Of a stretch of 64,000 nt of DNA, positions 61,800-64,000 are shown in pieces. Each line of letters starts with the position of its first letter. Positions within the stretch are counted from its first letter, which is position 1. The notes under the pieces are model-generated. The model ran no database searches. It was not told where the DNA came from and saw only the letters and a list, made by a program, of their open reading frames with translations. A program made the translations under genes and the position numbers. This DNA is from Streptomyces sp. STR69. Lineage in GTDB: Bacteria; Actinomycetota; Actinomycetes; Streptomycetales; Streptomycetaceae. The DNA is taken from positions 194,132 to 258,131 of the forward strand of contig NZ_JALJRY010000008.1 of NCBI RefSeq assembly GCF_024519455.1, written 5' to 3'.

Positions 61800-62945
61800 A
61801 TGCCCGAGGCCGTCATCGTCGACGCCGTACGCACGCCCATCGGCAAGCGCAACGGCTCCCTGGCCGCCGTGCACGCGGCCGACCTGTCGGCACACGTACT
61901 GACCGCACTGGTGGAACGAACCGGCGTGGACCCCGGCACCGTGGACGACGTGATGTGGGGCTGCGTCACCCAGATCGGCGACCAGTCGAGCAACATCGCC
62001 CGCTTCGCCGCACTGGCCGCCGGCTGGCCCGAGCACGTCCCCGGGGTGACCATCAACCGGGCCTGCGGCTCCAGCCAACAGGCCGTCGACTCCGCCGCGC
62101 ACGCCGTCATGGCCGGGCAGTACGACCTCGTGGTGGCCGGCGGTGTGGAGACCATGACCAGGGTCCCACTGGGTTCGCACCGGACCGTCGGTCAGCCTTA
62201 CGGGCCCGCCGTGCTCGCCCGCTACGACGGGTTCCAGTTCAGCCAAGGAGTCGGCGCCGAGCTGATTTCCGAACGGTGGGGCCTCAGCCGCACCCGACTC
62301 GACGAGTTCGCCTCCGAGTCGCACGCCAAAGCCGCCGCGGCGATCGACTCGGGTGTGTTCGACGACCACATCGTGCCCATCGAGGTCGACGGCACCAAGT
62401 TCACCGTCGACGAGGGCCTGCGACGCGGCACCTCGGTCGAGACCCTCGCCAAACTCAAGCCGTCGTTCAAGGACGACGGTGTGATCCACGCCGGAAACGC
62501 CTCCCAGATCTCGGACGGCGCCGCCGCGCTGCTCATCACAACTCCCGAACGGGCAAGGGAGTTGGGCCTCAAGCCGATCGCCCGCTACCACTCCGGCGCG
62601 GTCAGCGGCGCCGACCCGATCATGATGCTGACGGGGCCGATCCCGGCGACGGAGAAGGTCCTGCGCAGGTCCGGTCTGTCGATCGAGGAGATCGGTGCTT
62701 TCGAGGTCAACGAGGCTTTCGCACCGGTCCCGTTGGCGTGGCTGGCCGAGACGGGGGCCGACCCCGATCGTCTGAACCCGCTGGGCGGAGCGATCGCGGT
62801 CGGCCATCCGCTCGGCGGCTCCGGGGCCATCCTGATGACCCGCCTGCTCGCCCGGATGCGGCAACGGAACCTGCGCTACGGCCTCCAGACGATGTGCGAG
62901 GGCGGCGGCACCGCCAACGCCACGATCATCGAACTGCTTCCGTGA
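61800..62945 (+). CDS. Acetyl-CoA acetyltransferase (thiolase)
   Basis: 381 aa. Cys89 in INRACGSSQQAVDSA, GGVETMTRVPLGS, FEVNEAFAPVPLAWL, GGAIAVGHPLGGSGA (His) and the second Cys in MCEGGGTANA. Degradative thiolase that would close the beta-oxidation cycle. GAGAGGA precedes the ATG at 61800. It is the last gene of the rightward run. Confidence 0.94.
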   Translation: MPEAVIVDAVRTPIGKRNGSLAAVHAADLSAHVLTALVERTGVDPGTVDDVMWGCVTQIGDQSSNIARFAALAAGWPEHVPGVTINRACGSSQQAVDSAAHAVMAGQYDLVVAGGVETMTRVPLGSHRTVGQPYGPAVLARYDGFQFSQGVGAELISERWGLSRTRLDEFASESHAKAAAAIDSGVFDDHIVPIEVDGTKFTVDEGLRRGTSVETLAKLKPSFKDDGVIHAGNASQISDGAAALLITTPERARELGLKPIARYHSGAVSGADPIMMLTGPIPATEKVLRRSGLSIEEIGAFEVNEAFAPVPLAWLAETGADPDRLNPLGGAIAVGHPLGGSGAILMTRLLARMRQRNLRYGLQTMCEGGGTANATIIELLP

Positions 62946-63003
62946 CATCTGTCCTGCGACCGCAGGCTGTCGGTCCTCCGGCTTGACGGAGTCCGGGCCC
63001 TCT

Positions 63004-64000
63004 TCACTCGACCTCGGTACTCCCTTGCCAGTGGCCGAAGACCGGCATCGCCGGATGCGGGCCTGCGACGCGCCGTAGCCCGTACGCGCGCTCGGCCACC
63101 GGGCCGCGGGCGGCAGCCGCGAAAGCGGCCCGGTCGGGGTGACCGGTCTTCCGGAGCAGGCTCGCCACATGTTTCTCCACGGTCCGCGGCGAGATGTGCA
63201 GCCAGTCGGCGATGTCCTTGTTGCCGATCCGCTCGACGAGCAGCCGGGCCACCTCGAACTCCCGGACGGTGACCCCGCACCGGCGCAGATCGGGCGGTAC
63301 GTGCTCGGTGCCGGTGCGCCGCTGCCGTACCGGCGCGCCCATGCCGCGCAACAGGCTCCGGCAGGCGGCGGCGACCGCCGGAACGCCGAGGCCGTGGAAG
63401 TACTCCTCCGCCTCACGTACCCAGTCGACGGGCTCGCCCCAACCGTCCTCGTACGCCGATCGCGAGACCAGGCGCAGGCACAGGTTGCGTGCCGGCGGGT
63501 ACGGTGCCGCGGCCTCGAGCGCCGCTGTCGCGGCGGCGGTCGCCTCGGCGGGCCTGCCCTCGCGGCCCAGCAGTACCGCGTGCGCCGCTCCGATGAACTG
63601 CCGGTTCCAGCGCGTGCCACCACCGGCTCTGGTGACGTCGGCGTAGTGCCGTCGGCCCGCGCGCCCGGCGAGCACACCCCGGAGCAGCATGACGCCATAC
63701 ATGTCGTGCGCCCCGTACTCGCCGACTCCGGGGTTCTCCTTGTCGTACACGAGAGCCTGCGCGAACTCCCGCTCGGCGGCGTCGTGGTTCTCCTCGAGCA
63801 GCGAGCAGAACGCCCGCGCCAGCCCGTACGACATCGGCCGCACACCGGGAGCGTCGTCGACGCCGGGGGCCAGCCGGTCCAGCGCCTCCTCCATTTCGGC
63901 GCGCCGCCCCTGGTGTGCGAACCGCACGGCCTCGGCCAACCGCATCATCGACACGGTCGGCCGCAGCCGTAGTCGCGTCGCGGCGATCAGCCCTTCGCGG
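63004..64000 (-). CDS. LuxR family regulator, C-terminal part (runs off the right edge)
   Basis: Open frame continues to the edge, so the start is outside. Visible are an alpha-helical, TPR-like segment (MRLAEAVRFAHQGRRAEMEEALDRL, REFAQALVYDKENPG) and a C-terminal LuxR helix-turn-helix (TVREFEVARLLVERIGNKDIADWLHISPRTVEKHVASLLRKTG). This layout fits LAL-type regulators with an N-terminal ATPase. An internal GTG at 63954 is not a family start. It is convergent to the thiolase and could control the island. Confidence 0.87.
   Translation of the reverse strand, partial: REGLIAATRLRLRPTVSMMRLAEAVRFAHQGRRAEMEEALDRLAPGVDDAPGVRPMSYGLARAFCSLLEENHDAAEREFAQALVYDKENPGVGEYGAHDMYGVMLLRGVLAGRAGRRHYADVTRAGGGTRWNRQFIGAAHAVLLGREGRPAEATAAATAALEAAAPYPPARNLCLRLVSRSAYEDGWGEPVDWVREAEEYFHGLGVPAVAAACRSLLRGMGAPVRQRRTGTEHVPPDLRRCGVTVREFEVARLLVERIGNKDIADWLHISPRTVEKHVASLLRKTGHPDRAAFAAAARGPVAERAYGLRRVAGPHPAMPVFGHWQGSTEVE

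Noticed and set aside
61398..63845. 815-codon open frame on the minus strand
   Set aside because: Antisense to the CoA transferase and thiolase and out of frame with the LuxR regulator; no domain.

Overview
High-GC DNA with GTG starts, many ATGA/GTGA gene overlaps, two SpoIIE-like (PPM) phosphatases, a membrane Ser/Thr kinase, an ECF sigma factor and many TetR/LysR/LacI regulators. This points to a Streptomyces-type actinomycete; the genus is inferred, because no rRNA or tRNA is present. No CRISPR array, prophage, integrase or insertion sequence was recognised.

Layout. (1) 0-23 kb is a mixed accessory/regulatory stretch: a cut-off MMPL exporter with a palindromic operator, a Ser/Thr kinase, a secreted repeat protein, an ECF sigma factor with a membrane partner, a divergent MBL hydrolase/LysR pair, and a LacI regulator with a secreted GH93-like ricin-lectin glycosidase. 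Next to the glycosidase lies a collapsed sugar-binding-protein::GH3 remnant. Then come a GAF-PP2C phosphatase, a Tat-exported phosphoesterase, two small-molecule kinases and a PAS-PP2C phosphatase. The stretch ends with a tightly coupled three-gene operon (22990 down to 17373) that finishes in a 981-aa TPR-CHAT caspase-like protease with an intact His/Cys pair. Its two partner proteins match no family I recognise.

(2) 25.1-32.4 kb is a complete mycofactocin locus: mftR, a reversed mftG, then mftA-B-C-D-E-F. It makes a peptide-derived redox cofactor (precursor MftA, radical-SAM MftC with chaperone MftB, peptidase MftE, flavoenzyme MftD, glycosyltransferase MftF). MftG is thought to pass electrons from the reduced cofactor onward.

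(3) 32.5-63 kb is a large catabolic island for an unidentified, probably lipophilic or alicyclic compound. It holds a two-component flavin monooxygenase, a P450, an F420/FMN luciferase-like oxidoreductase, an aldehyde dehydrogenase, an amidohydrolase, four SDRs, three acyl-CoA dehydrogenases (two of the steroid FadE type), two CoA ligases, two enoyl-CoA hydratases/isomerases, a double hot-dog dehydratase, two CoA transferases/racemases of the CaiB family, a VOC protein and two thiolases. This set fits oxidation of a hydrocarbon skeleton, CoA activation and beta-oxidation. An 18-bp AT-rich motif recurs at four promoters of this island. An 11-bp motif, GACCGGTCGGT, is shared between the mftG/mftA promoter and the aldehyde dehydrogenase/amidohydrolase promoter, which suggests a regulatory link between cofactor synthesis and the pathway. 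The window ends inside a LuxR-type regulator.

Gene debris (SBP::GH3 at 10 kb, an esterase tail and a TetR tail at 36 kb, a duplicated kinase tail at 14.5 kb) shows that the region has been rearranged.
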